Shown here piece after piece: positions 8,275 through 15,966 of a stretch of DNA of 64,000 bases; within the stretch, counting starts at the first letter, position 1; every line of letters begins with the position of its first letter. This DNA comes from an uncultured Selenomonadales bacterium (GTDB lineage Bacteria; Bacillota; Negativicutes; Selenomonadales; Selenomonadaceae). Position numbers and translations under genes: made by a program. The notes below the pieces were generated by a model that did not search any database, had not been told where the DNA came from, and saw only the letters and a program-made list of their open reading frames with translations. The stretch lies in assembly GCA_937877565.1 (NCBI GenBank), contig CALFJB010000063.1, positions 1 to 64,000 on the forward strand. Reading direction: 5' to 3'.

Positions 8275-8448
8275 TTCTTTTCTTTTCCAAAGCAAAAAGA
8301 AAAGAATCAAAAGAAAGTGCTTTACCGCCCGTCCGCCGCCTTGAGTTTCGCACGCTCCAACTAAACGAGCTCCCATGGGGTCGCACTTAGTTTCTTGCAC
8401 GCTCCTATTTGTAGTTTATTGGGCGGCAAAAGACGGGCGATTTTTTTG
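8275..8448. repeat. Dispersed intergenic structured repeat, copy 1 (long subtype)
   Basis: Shares with the element at 59231-59426 the string TCTTTTCC(A/G)AAGCAAAAAG, then CAAAAGAAAGTGCTTT, then CGCCCGTCCGCCGC, then CACGCTCC, and a closing GACGGGCG followed by T residues. CGCCCGTC and GACGGGCG can pair across about 100 nt. The inner part differs between the copies. No coding potential is visible. Confidence 0.75.
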
Positions 8449-8457
8449 CGATAAAAT

Positions 8458-8919
8458 TTATTTTTTTCTTTGTTCAGTGAAAAATTTTTTTAGCAATGCA
8501 AGTGATTCATTTTCCAAAACTCCTGCCGTAACTTTCAGCTGATGATTTAATGCAGCATTATTTACAACGTTGAAAAGTGATTCTGCCGCGCCAAATTTTG
8601 AATCAACCGCGCCATAAACTAATCTTTCAACACGACTCAAAACCAACGCCCCCGCGCACATTGGGCAAGGTTCAACCGTTACGTAAAGCGTACAATTTTT
8701 TAATCGTCGTCGCCGCAATTTTGCTGACGCCTCGCGCAGGACTAAAATTTCTGCGTGCGCCGTTGAATCGTTTAACTGTTCAATTCGATTATGATTTTTA
8801 CAAACTAAAATGCCGCTCTCGTTATCTACAAGAACGGCACCTATTGGAACTTCGCCTTCTTCGTAAGCCTGCAACGCCTCTTTTAATGCAAGCCTCATAT
8901 TTTCTTTATCACTTGACAT
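8458..8919 (-). CDS. tadA: tRNA-specific adenosine deaminase
   Basis: Converts A34 to inosine in tRNA-Arg(ACG). The 153-residue protein carries the zinc/catalytic HAE motif (STAHAEILVL) and PCPMCAGAL of the cytidine/deoxycytidylate deaminase fold. ATG preceded by AGAGGTGA. It lies 10 bp downstream of a small gene of unknown function and is likely co-transcribed with it. Confidence 0.95.
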   Translation of the reverse strand: MSSDKENMRLALKEALQAYEEGEVPIGAVLVDNESGILVCKNHNRIEQLNDSTAHAEILVLREASAKLRRRRLKNCTLYVTVEPCPMCAGALVLSRVERLVYGAVDSKFGAAESLFNVVNNAALNHQLKVTAGVLENESLALLKKFFTEQRKK

Positions 8920-8929
8920 TTAATCACCT

Positions 8930-9169
8930 CTACCGCAAAAGTGCATTTAAATCTAAATTGCCGTAATAAAATAAGCCGGTAGTTTCGCCGCTCAATTCCA
9001 AATTGTAGGCTTCGGGAATTTCACTGGGCTTATTTTTTTTATTTATAACGCGCCGCAATTCGCTTAAAAATGAACTGTCTTTATTTTGGCGTGGATTATT
9101 ATTGTCACGGCGTCCAACGTCATAATCTACTGCCTTTACGCGGGCGATTTTTTCAATTTTTTCTACCAT
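8930..9169 (-). CDS. Small protein of unknown function
   Basis: A 79-residue hydrophilic protein (MVEKIEKIARVKAVDYDVGRRD...). I prefer the ATG at 9169, which has GAAAGAAG about 9 nt upstream, over the ATG at 9178, which is too close to it. No domain recognised; basic middle part and no membrane segment. Upstream of tadA in the same orientation. Confidence 0.6.
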   Translation of the reverse strand: MVEKIEKIARVKAVDYDVGRRDNNNPRQNKDSSFLSELRRVINKKNKPSEIPEAYNLELSGETTGLFYYGNLDLNALLR

Positions 9170-9211
9170 CTTTAACATCTTCTTTCAAAATATATATCGA
9201 AAGTTTCATAT

Positions 9212-9250
9212 AAAAAAATAAACTCCACCGCAGTTACGGCAGAGTTTATC
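9212..9250 (-). terminator. Terminator after mdh
   Basis: Minus strand stem AAACTCTGCCG / CGGTGGAGTTT (minor mismatch) with loop TAACTG, followed by ATTTTTTTA; 27 nt after the mdh stop. Confidence 0.85.
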
Positions 9251-9276
9251 TTGTATTCATTAGAAAAATTTACAAA

Positions 9277-10227
9277 TTATTTTAAAGCGTCACCGAGTTT
9301 TGAATTGGTATTGCGTGCCGCGTCAACACTTTCAGCAAATTTAGCTTTTTCTTCTTCGCTGAATTGAATTTCAACAATTTTTTCCATACCGTCTTTGCCG
9401 AGAATGACAGGTACGCCAATGCACAAATCTTTTTCGCCGTATTCGCCATCAAGATATACGCAACAAGGAATTAACTTTTTGGCGTCAAGTGCAATAGCCT
9501 CTACGAGAGCCGCCGCCGCTGCACCCGGTGCATACCAAGCTGAGGTTCCCAAAAGTTTTGTACAGGTTGCGCCGCCAACTTTTGTTGCCTCAACTGCTTT
9601 ATCAATAGCCTCTTTGCTAAGAAGTTGAGTTACAGGAATACCTCTGTAAGTTGCAATGCTTGCAAGCGGTACCATAGTTTTATCGCTGTGTCCGCCGACA
9701 ACCATACCGTCAACATCAGTAGGAGTTGCAGGATAACCCGCCTCTTGCAATGCTTCAGCAAGATAATAACGGAAACGGCTACTATCCAACATACCGCCTT
9801 GCCCGATAACGCGGTTGCGCGGAAGTTTGGAATCTTTCAGCGTCAAATAAGTCATTGCGTCCATAGGATTGGAAATAATAATCAAAATTGCGTCCGGCGA
9901 ATATTTCAAAATTTGATCAACAACGCTTTTAACGATTTTTGCGTTAGTGCCGATAAGGTCTTCACGGCTCATACCAGGTTTGCGCGGAATACCGGAAGTA
10001 ATAACAACAACTTGAGAACCTGCCGTCGCCTCATAGTTATTTGTTACGCCTTTAACGGTTGTATCGAAGTTAAGCATATGCGAAGTCTGCATAATATCCA
10101 TTGCTTTACCTTCGGACAAGCCTTCTTTAATATCGATAAGGACAACTTCACTTGCAAAACCTTTTGTAGCCAAAACATTTGCTACTGTTGCGCCAACGTT
10201 ACCTGCACCAACTACTGTTACTTTCAT
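9277..10227 (-). CDS. mdh: Malate dehydrogenase (LDH-like fold)
   Basis: NAD-dependent interconversion of malate and oxaloacetate. The Rossmann motif GAGNVGA opens the protein; the active-site loop IPRKPGMSREDL has the arginine pair typical of malate rather than lactate specificity; NP in IISNPMDAMT and catalytic H in VVGGHSDKTM are present. Length 316 is normal. The ATG at 10227 is chosen because GGAGG lies 10 nt upstream; the ATG at 10236 is only one base from it. Upstream rubredoxin gene is in the same orientation. With the DcuA/B carrier it fits a fumarate/succinate branch. Confidence 0.95.
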   Translation of the reverse strand: MKVTVVGAGNVGATVANVLATKGFASEVVLIDIKEGLSEGKAMDIMQTSHMLNFDTTVKGVTNNYEATAGSQVVVITSGIPRKPGMSREDLIGTNAKIVKSVVDQILKYSPDAILIIISNPMDAMTYLTLKDSKLPRNRVIGQGGMLDSSRFRYYLAEALQEAGYPATPTDVDGMVVGGHSDKTMVPLASIATYRGIPVTQLLSKEAIDKAVEATKVGGATCTKLLGTSAWYAPGAAAAALVEAIALDAKKLIPCCVYLDGEYGEKDLCIGVPVILGKDGMEKIVEIQFSEEEKAKFAESVDAARNTNSKLGDALK

Positions 10228-10254
10228 TTTAAACATTCCTCCATTTATAAAAAA

Positions 10255-10413
10255 TTATTCAGCCTGCGAAAATTCATCTTTGCCAACGCCGCAAAGCGGG
10301 CAAACAAAATCTTCCGGCAAATCTTCCCATTTAGTACCGGGTTCAATCCCGTTATCAGGATCGCCCGCCTCTTCGTCGTATTCGTAGCCGCAAACGGTAC
10401 AAACATATTTCAT
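10255..10413 (-). CDS. Rubredoxin
   Basis: A 52-residue small iron protein, an electron carrier in anaerobes. The two iron-binding pairs are plain: CTVCGYEYDEEAGDP near the N-terminus and CPLCGVGKDEF near the C-terminus, with the conserved GIEPGTKWEDLPEDF between them. ATG with AGGAGG 8 nt upstream. Sits 27 bp before mdh and may share its transcript; the likely partners are the rubrerythrin-type proteins encoded elsewhere (one at 62717-63892). Confidence 0.96.
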   Translation of the reverse strand: MKYVCTVCGYEYDEEAGDPDNGIEPGTKWEDLPEDFVCPLCGVGKDEFSQAE

Positions 10414-10476
10414 AATTAAGACCTCCTAAAAAATCTTTTAAGTAATTTTATCACAAGTTTTAAATTTGTCGATAGT

Positions 10477-10791
10477 TTAATTTAAAATTCTAAGTCCAAT
10501 TATTCCGAAAATTATCATACCGACACAAATAATTTTTGCAATGCTGATTGATTCGCCGAAATAAATTACGCCAAATAAAACTGTGCCAACTGTTCCAATT
10601 CCCGTCCAAATTGCATAGGCGATTGACAGCGGCAACTTTTTTAACGCCAATGACAAAAAATAAAAACTTGCCAACATTCCGGCAACTGTCAAAATGCTTG
10701 GCAAAATTTTTGAAAATCCTTGCGAAAATTTTAAGCCTACTGCCCAAAATATTTCAAAAAATCCTGCTACTATTAAATAAATCCAATTCAA
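10477..10791 (-). CDS. gdx: SMR-family exporter, SugE/Gdx type
   Basis: A 104-residue inner-membrane protein with four hydrophobic helices. The helix-1 glutamate (FFEIFWAVGLKFSQGF) and the AYAIWTGIGTVGT signature place it in the SugE/Gdx guanidinium branch of the small multidrug resistance family, which acts as a dual-topology dimer driven by protons. The TTG at 10791 is preceded by GGAGG at 8 nt. The leader contains a long hairpin ending in T residues right before the ribosome binding site; I do not recognise a guanidine riboswitch in it. Confidence 0.85.
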   Translation of the reverse strand: MNWIYLIVAGFFEIFWAVGLKFSQGFSKILPSILTVAGMLASFYFLSLALKKLPLSIAYAIWTGIGTVGTVLFGVIYFGESISIAKIICVGMIIFGIIGLRILN

Positions 10792-10807
10792 TTTGAACAC
10801 CTCCAAA

Positions 10808-10878
10808 AAAATAAGGGCGTCTGCAGTTAAACTTTCCTACGCAATTTGCGCTTGCCTACGGTTTAACTGTAACGCCCA
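10808..10878 (-). promoter_or_regulatory. Leader hairpin with T tract before the SMR exporter
   Basis: Minus strand: GGGCGT-t-ACAGTTAAAC pairs with GTTTAACTG-cag-ACGCCC across about 60 nt, followed by TTATTTTTTT that touches the GGAGG of the exporter. The apical part holds a second stem CGCAA / TTGCG and two CGTAGG copies. It could be an attenuator or the terminator of the upstream operon. A weaker hairpin (AAAACTTT / AAAGTTTTTT) lies just upstream. Confidence 0.55.
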
Positions 10879-10904
10879 AAAAACTTTATCCGGCGACAAA
10901 GTTT

Positions 10905-12761
10905 TCAGTCTGTACGAGTAATTTTATAAAATTTTAAAAATTGGCGTACCGTTTCAGATTCTGCATTTGAAATATCGGAGTCAGTAAATTTATTCTGCGC
11001 GATAATTTTTTGAGCCTCTTCAACTTCAAATTTATTGAGTGAATGAAAAAATTTTCGCCATTCTTCAGCCAATTTTTCGTGCTTCAGTCGATAAATTATC
11101 ATTGCTTCCGGCATCCAAAGTAAATCGTGAAACTCTTCAAGATTTTTACCGAATGCTTTTTCAAAAAACGAACGCCCGCGCCCAATTTTTCCTTTCGTCG
11201 AATTAATTATTGCTTGAATTGCACGAATAAATTTTTTGTTCCAATGTTCGCCCAAATAATCACGGTTGCGAAAATATTTCGGGTCTTTTATAGGATGATA
11301 CTTCATCGGAAAAGAATAAATTGCAACGCCCAATTCTTCGCACAATTCAATATTCAACTTTAGCCGCAAATATAATTCTTCCGGCTTGTCGTGGAAATTG
11401 TACAGCACATAATTTGACATATGACGAATACCAAATTTTGCCGCAAGTAGAATCGCCTTTTCATAAATTTCTTTTTGTTCGTAATGGTCAAATGCAATTC
11501 TCAAAGGGCGAATATTCAACTCTGCAAGTTTCGCCATATTTTCTTCAGTTGCAAGTCGTGCGTCCAGTCCCTGATTAAAATCTACGTAATGAGTGCGCTT
11601 GCCTTGCTTGAAATATTTTTGAAAAAGCGGACGCGCCATAGAATCAAATTCCAAAATTTTTTCCTTCGTTGCAGTTATGAAGTGCAATAAAAAATTTTGT
11701 TCCCGCGCCAAATAAAATTTTCCTGCCTCAACTTCAGGCAACTTTTTTTCCAATTCCTCATACAGGCAAATAATTTTCTTTATATAGGCGCGGTTGTTAA
11801 AATCTGCGCGAAGATTTTTAATTGACAAGTCGTATTCGTCAGACAAAATATAAGTTGAATCTTTGCCGAATCCGCAATTTTTTATATCTTCGACAATCTG
11901 CGAAAATTTTTCAGACGCCAAAACATTATTATCCATCAGCAGTAAATTTTGTTTCTTGCCGAAAAAATTTTCAGTAATTTGTAATTGCGTTTGAATATTG
12001 ACATAATCTTTATAAATCGGCTCCAGCGTACTGACGGCGCAAAAACTGCAACGCCTGATACAACCGCGCGTAGTGTAGCCGAAGTAAGCATTTCGCGCAG
12101 GATATTTATAATCTGTTTCCTCAAGAATGGAATAATCCGGCGGCAATTCGTCAATTATCACAGAATCAGATTTTTTTAAATCGGTCGGCTTGTCCAAAAG
12201 CCCAATGTGGATTTTAACATTTTCGCCAATTTCAGCTTGCATTTCAGCAGGTACGAGCGTTGCCGCAATTCCGCCAACGAAAATTTGCCCGCCGTCTGCC
12301 AAAAATTTTTTTGCAAAATTAATTGTGTCGATTGTCTTTGCCCAATAAAAAGTAAAGAGCGAATTTACACAGATAATATCAAACTTTGGATAATCGCCGC
12401 GCTTAAATCTTCGGCGCAACTCAAATAAAGAATATTCAAAAGCAGTTCCCCGTAAATTTGGAATATTATCAAGATAAAAATGCTTGCCGACTTTTATAAA
12501 ATTGACTAAGTTTTCATAATGTGCGCCAAAAAGTTCCGCAGGATTAGAATTATTTTCCGGCTCAAATTTTAAGATAACATTTTCTTTTGAGTTGAAAAAT
12601 TCTTCAATTAACAACTGCGCCGCAAATTGCCTCAAATTGCCTTTAAAAAATCTTACGTCATCGCCGCAAATTCGCCGAAAGTACCAGCTCAATTTCATTA
12701 AATTTAATGGCGGATATTTATTTTTATAATTCGGCTCAATTAAAAGAACGCGCCGCCTCAT
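10905..12761 (-). CDS. B12-binding-type radical SAM protein
   Basis: A 618-residue protein. Residues about 1-200 look like a cobalamin-binding-type Rossmann region (VLLIEPNYKNKYPPLNLMKLS, FDIICVNSLF, GGQIFVGGIAA); the radical SAM cluster motif CxxxCxxC is in TRGCIRRCSFCAV near residue 240, followed by a TIM-barrel (DFNQGLDARL, IRIAFDHYE type). Substrate unknown. The ATG at 12761 is chosen: AGAGGCGG lies about 9 nt upstream and ATGA overlaps the stop of the long-frame version of the GHKL ATPase gene. It is the last gene of the NurA-HerA-GHKL operon and ends before two hairpins. Confidence 0.85.
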   Translation of the reverse strand: MRRRVLLIEPNYKNKYPPLNLMKLSWYFRRICGDDVRFFKGNLRQFAAQLLIEEFFNSKENVILKFEPENNSNPAELFGAHYENLVNFIKVGKHFYLDNIPNLRGTAFEYSLFELRRRFKRGDYPKFDIICVNSLFTFYWAKTIDTINFAKKFLADGGQIFVGGIAATLVPAEMQAEIGENVKIHIGLLDKPTDLKKSDSVIIDELPPDYSILEETDYKYPARNAYFGYTTRGCIRRCSFCAVSTLEPIYKDYVNIQTQLQITENFFGKKQNLLLMDNNVLASEKFSQIVEDIKNCGFGKDSTYILSDEYDLSIKNLRADFNNRAYIKKIICLYEELEKKLPEVEAGKFYLAREQNFLLHFITATKEKILEFDSMARPLFQKYFKQGKRTHYVDFNQGLDARLATEENMAKLAELNIRPLRIAFDHYEQKEIYEKAILLAAKFGIRHMSNYVLYNFHDKPEELYLRLKLNIELCEELGVAIYSFPMKYHPIKDPKYFRNRDYLGEHWNKKFIRAIQAIINSTKGKIGRGRSFFEKAFGKNLEEFHDLLWMPEAMIIYRLKHEKLAEEWRKFFHSLNKFEVEEAQKIIAQNKFTDSDISNAESETVRQFLKFYKITRTD

Positions 12762-12870
12762 TTGTTGACCGCCTCTATTATCTTGCATTCAAGTTCAACA
12801 TAAGTTTTGGCGTCAACATTTTCCCGAATGACATCAAGAATTTTTGAAACTAATTTGCGTTCGCTACGAT

Positions 12871-14298
12871 TTAAATTTGGAAAAGGATTTTGTGAAGATT
12901 TAGCGTCCTGACGCCGTTTTTGATACGGGGGGGGGGATTTGACTGTTCGTTTTTGGTAATTATTCTGTGTTTAACTTTTGACAAAATACTTTCAGATTCA
13001 TTCAAATTTATTTGTCGAATGCTTTCAATTTTAGAGGCGGCTTTGTCAGCTTTTTCTTTCAATTCGGCTAATTTTTTTTCTGCGTCAGCTTTATGATTGG
13101 GGCTTAAAATAAGTGCAGTTTTTATTTCGTTTTCTGCATCTTCATAAGATTTTATAGCTTTTATCGCGCTATTTAAATCTGAAGCGCGATTATAAAGTTT
13201 GTCAAGTTCCTTAAAGTAAATTTTTAAGGCAGATTCAAAAATTTTGAGTGAGGGATTTTCTATAAAATAATCACGTTGAGCATTGGGGATTAAATTTTTA
13301 TCTACTGCAAAAACTTCGCCAATAAAATAATGAATACCGCGCTCCTCTTTAAATAAATGCTGCAATGTATCAGCCGCGCCAATTTGAATGTTACCTTTAC
13401 GCAGACGAATTGAGCGCATTTTGTAACTTGAAGTATCTGTTTTTTGAGATATTACGCCTTTAAATTTTGAAAGTCCGATCCACGACCACGCAATTAAATT
13501 GCCCGCGTCGTCATAAAAATCTTCAAACGCCACATCAAAAATATCATCTTCGCCCAGACTTGTTTTGAACGTGGTTTTATAATTTTTTACAATTTGTTCG
13601 CCGTTGATATAAATTTTGTATTCGTCAATTTTAAAATTCAACTCGGCGGCGTGTTCATAAATTTTGGACTGGAAAGAAAAATAATTTCTGTATTCGACGG
13701 GCGCAACGAAAGATAAATAATCTTCAACAGTTTTAATATTGAGTAAAACTTCATTTTCAGCGTTAATATCAAGCATTTCAACTTTAAACCAATGTTCGTT
13801 TGTAATTTGGCTGTCAGAAATTTTTTCGACGGTTATAACCTCGTCAAGTACTTCCTGCGCTGTATATTTTTTTTCGCTGTAAAATTTCCTGCGAAGTTTT
13901 TTGGCGTCAATTCGCATTACAGAAATTACGTTTTCATTTTGCGCGGTTGTACGGAAAATCAATTCTCGGCAATAAGCAAGCCCGCAAAGTCTGCCAATAC
14001 CGCGAAAACCTTTTTCAGTTGTAATTTGTTTTGAAGACTGCGCGATAGATTTTAAAATAGTTTCAAATTCGCCGGAAGAAATTCCCGTGCCGTTATCTTC
14101 AATGCTGATTTGGCGTTTGTCAGAATCAATCCAAATTTCAATCTTGCCTTCATCTGCCGCCAAAATTTTTTGTGAAATTGCCGCGTCGATAGCGTCACAA
14201 GAATTTTGAATGTATTCACGAAAAATAATCTGCGAATCTTTGTACATTCCCGTTGTAAGATTTTCTAAAATATTTGCCCCAACAATATATTCCGCCAT
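12871..14298 (-). CDS. GHKL (Hsp90-like) ATPase associated with HerA and NurA
   Basis: A 475-residue protein with an N-terminal Bergerat ATP-binding fold: N box REYIQNSCDA with E28, N32 and D35, G1 box DNGTGI near 67-72, and lid motif GFRGIGRL near 96-103. The remainder is a middle domain and a coiled-coil-rich stretch (about 380-440). In Hsp90, MutL and MORC relatives this fold drives ATP-dependent clamp closure. ATG with AAAGGAAA upstream; it follows the HerA gene by 12 bp. The last 18 residues come from a frame forced by a ten-C tract; an 11-C version would encode a 513-residue protein whose tail (ending ELECKIIEAVNK) looks like genuine protein. Confidence 0.85.
   Translation of the reverse strand: MAEYIVGANILENLTTGMYKDSQIIFREYIQNSCDAIDAAISQKILAADEGKIEIWIDSDKRQISIEDNGTGISSGEFETILKSIAQSSKQITTEKGFRGIGRLCGLAYCRELIFRTTAQNENVISVMRIDAKKLRRKFYSEKKYTAQEVLDEVITVEKISDSQITNEHWFKVEMLDINAENEVLLNIKTVEDYLSFVAPVEYRNYFSFQSKIYEHAAELNFKIDEYKIYINGEQIVKNYKTTFKTSLGEDDIFDVAFEDFYDDAGNLIAWSWIGLSKFKGVISQKTDTSSYKMRSIRLRKGNIQIGAADTLQHLFKEERGIHYFIGEVFAVDKNLIPNAQRDYFIENPSLKIFESALKIYFKELDKLYNRASDLNSAIKAIKSYEDAENEIKTALILSPNHKADAEKKLAELKEKADKAASKIESIRQINLNESESILSKVKHRIITKNEQSNPPPRIKNGVRTLNLHKILFQI
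12927..12936 (-). repeat. Ten-C homopolymer inside the GHKL ATPase gene
   Basis: An uninterrupted run of ten C on the coding strand, encoding PPP in SNPPPR. In the given sequence the frame stops at 12871. With one C more (or two fewer) the frame continues for 56 residues after PPP to a TGA at 12760-12758, which overlaps the ATG of the radical SAM gene. With one C fewer it stops almost at once at a TAA near 12900. Confidence 0.9.
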
Positions 14299-14310
14299 AA
14301 TTTTTCCTTT

Positions 14311-15957
14311 CTAGTCTTTGAATTGTTGATAAATCGGCTTTGGAAAATAAATTTTCAGCAACGAACGGAAAATTGGATTTTGTATAACGTATTCGCCCTG
14401 CTCCAGCCGCGTCAAAATATTTCTGTAAGTTGAAGGAAACGCCGAATAATCCCGCGTTGTAGTTTCAATAACGTTTGTTCTGCCAAACGCAAAAGTCGCG
14501 CAGTTGCCGGAAACTCTGGGATGAATATTTGATAAAAATTGTTCCGCACCAAAAAGAATTATTCCAAGTGAACGCCCGCGCTCCGCCACGTCCAAAATTT
14601 GCCGCAATATCGGAGAATTTTTTGAAACGTCTTTAGAGGCGTATTTATTCAACTCGTCAACAAAAATTACAATCTTTGACGGCACATTTAAAACTTTTCC
14701 CGCCGCGTCGTATTCGCCCAATTTCAATTTATAAATCGTCTTTAAAACGTCTCCAAAAACAAACGCCTGCTTATTCGTGCTAAGTTTTGCAATGTCAATC
14801 ACGCTGACACTTCCGGCGGAAATTTTTTGTAACTCCTCCTCAAGGCGGCATTCAGCTTGATTATATTTCGGTCTGCTTGAAAACATTTTATCGTTTTTAA
14901 TTTCTTTGTTCACAACGCGGCTAAATTTGCGCCAACTCAAAACAGAAATACTTTTATCTGAAGATTTTAGAGTTAAATCACGAACTTTTTCAAGAAATTC
15001 GCTCCAAGTTTTAATCCCGCCAAAATCTTTATCGTCATTGTCAATAATTTTGCTTATGATTGAGTCCATTGTCTGGGTTGTATCGTCAATATCTGCAAAA
15101 AGCATTTCCAAAGATTCGCGATCGTCTTCATAGGTGTATTTGAACTTTTTCAAAATTTTTTCGCGCAGATATTCTTTAACGGTACTTTCCGGCAAATAAG
15201 TTGTAACATCTTTACTTTCGTTAAACGGCGCATAGTAGCGAACATTTTTAAAGGGCGTACCGCTAAGTTTGAGTTCCTTATAATCTGTGGCAATTTCTGA
15301 AAAATTTTCGTCATCGTTTGGCTTGTGAATCGCCATTAAATCTTTACTTTTTACGTTGAAAATTATAAAAGCTACACTTTCAGTGCAACTTTCCAAAATA
15401 GATTTTATCAGAAACATTGCGTAACTGGTTTTGGCGGCAAGTCCGGAAATTCCCGAAATATTCAAGTGCGCTCCTTCCGATCCCAACAAAAATTGCGAAT
15501 TTAAATTTACCGGCAAAAAAATTTCATTCGGCGTATCGGCGTACATTTTCAGAAAACCGCACGGTAAAGGATGCTGAATTTTATCCAGTCCCAATGCCTG
15601 TTTAATTTCTTCCGGCGTCGCCAAATAAACCGCCGCGTCATTATTTGCGGGCGTATAAATATTTTTGTCGTTGTAACAAATTGCCACTTCAACATAATTC
15701 ATTCCAATTCTTAAAGTCGGCGGCTCAATTTCTGTATCGCCAAAATCGTTTGAAATGTAATTTGTCAGAAAACTTTTGGCGTCCGTGATATGAAAAATAT
15801 TTTCTACCGTACCAAAAGAAAAAGAGCCTTCAAGATGTTGAATTTTCACAACGTCGAAGGCGTTCAATCGAAAATCTGAATTAGTCCAAAAATAAAATTT
15901 ATCCATCGTTGCAGGATATTTTTCAGTAGCCGCCACGCGTCCTATAATTTTGCCCAT
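14311..15957 (-). CDS. HerA-like DNA-translocating ATPase
   Basis: A 548-residue protein. The N-terminal region (1-60, GKIIGRVAATEKYPATMDKF) fits the HAS-barrel of HerA proteins. The Walker A is GISGLAAKTS near residue 170: K and T are kept but the last glycine is alanine. Walker B is VIFVDELNKYA near 430, and an arginine-finger-like CATFAFGRTN follows. HerA hexamers pump DNA and work with NurA nuclease in end resection; bacterial HerA relatives also occur in antiphage systems. Coupled to NurA upstream (9-bp gap) and the GHKL ATPase downstream. Confidence 0.87.
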   Translation of the reverse strand: MGKIIGRVAATEKYPATMDKFYFWTNSDFRLNAFDVVKIQHLEGSFSFGTVENIFHITDAKSFLTNYISNDFGDTEIEPPTLRIGMNYVEVAICYNDKNIYTPANNDAAVYLATPEEIKQALGLDKIQHPLPCGFLKMYADTPNEIFLPVNLNSQFLLGSEGAHLNISGISGLAAKTSYAMFLIKSILESCTESVAFIIFNVKSKDLMAIHKPNDDENFSEIATDYKELKLSGTPFKNVRYYAPFNESKDVTTYLPESTVKEYLREKILKKFKYTYEDDRESLEMLFADIDDTTQTMDSIISKIIDNDDKDFGGIKTWSEFLEKVRDLTLKSSDKSISVLSWRKFSRVVNKEIKNDKMFSSRPKYNQAECRLEEELQKISAGSVSVIDIAKLSTNKQAFVFGDVLKTIYKLKLGEYDAAGKVLNVPSKIVIFVDELNKYASKDVSKNSPILRQILDVAERGRSLGIILFGAEQFLSNIHPRVSGNCATFAFGRTNVIETTTRDYSAFPSTYRNILTRLEQGEYVIQNPIFRSLLKIYFPKPIYQQFKD

Positions 15958-15966
15958 AAATCCACC

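Noticed and set aside
9625..10419. A 264-codon plus-strand open frame opposite mdh and rubredoxin
   Set aside because: It is a mirror of two well-identified minus-strand genes, has odd composition (many Cys, His, Asn) and no ribosome binding site.
10808..10878. Guanidine riboswitch before the SMR exporter
   Set aside because: The conserved ACGR loops or the ykkC core were not found; only a generic long hairpin can be supported.
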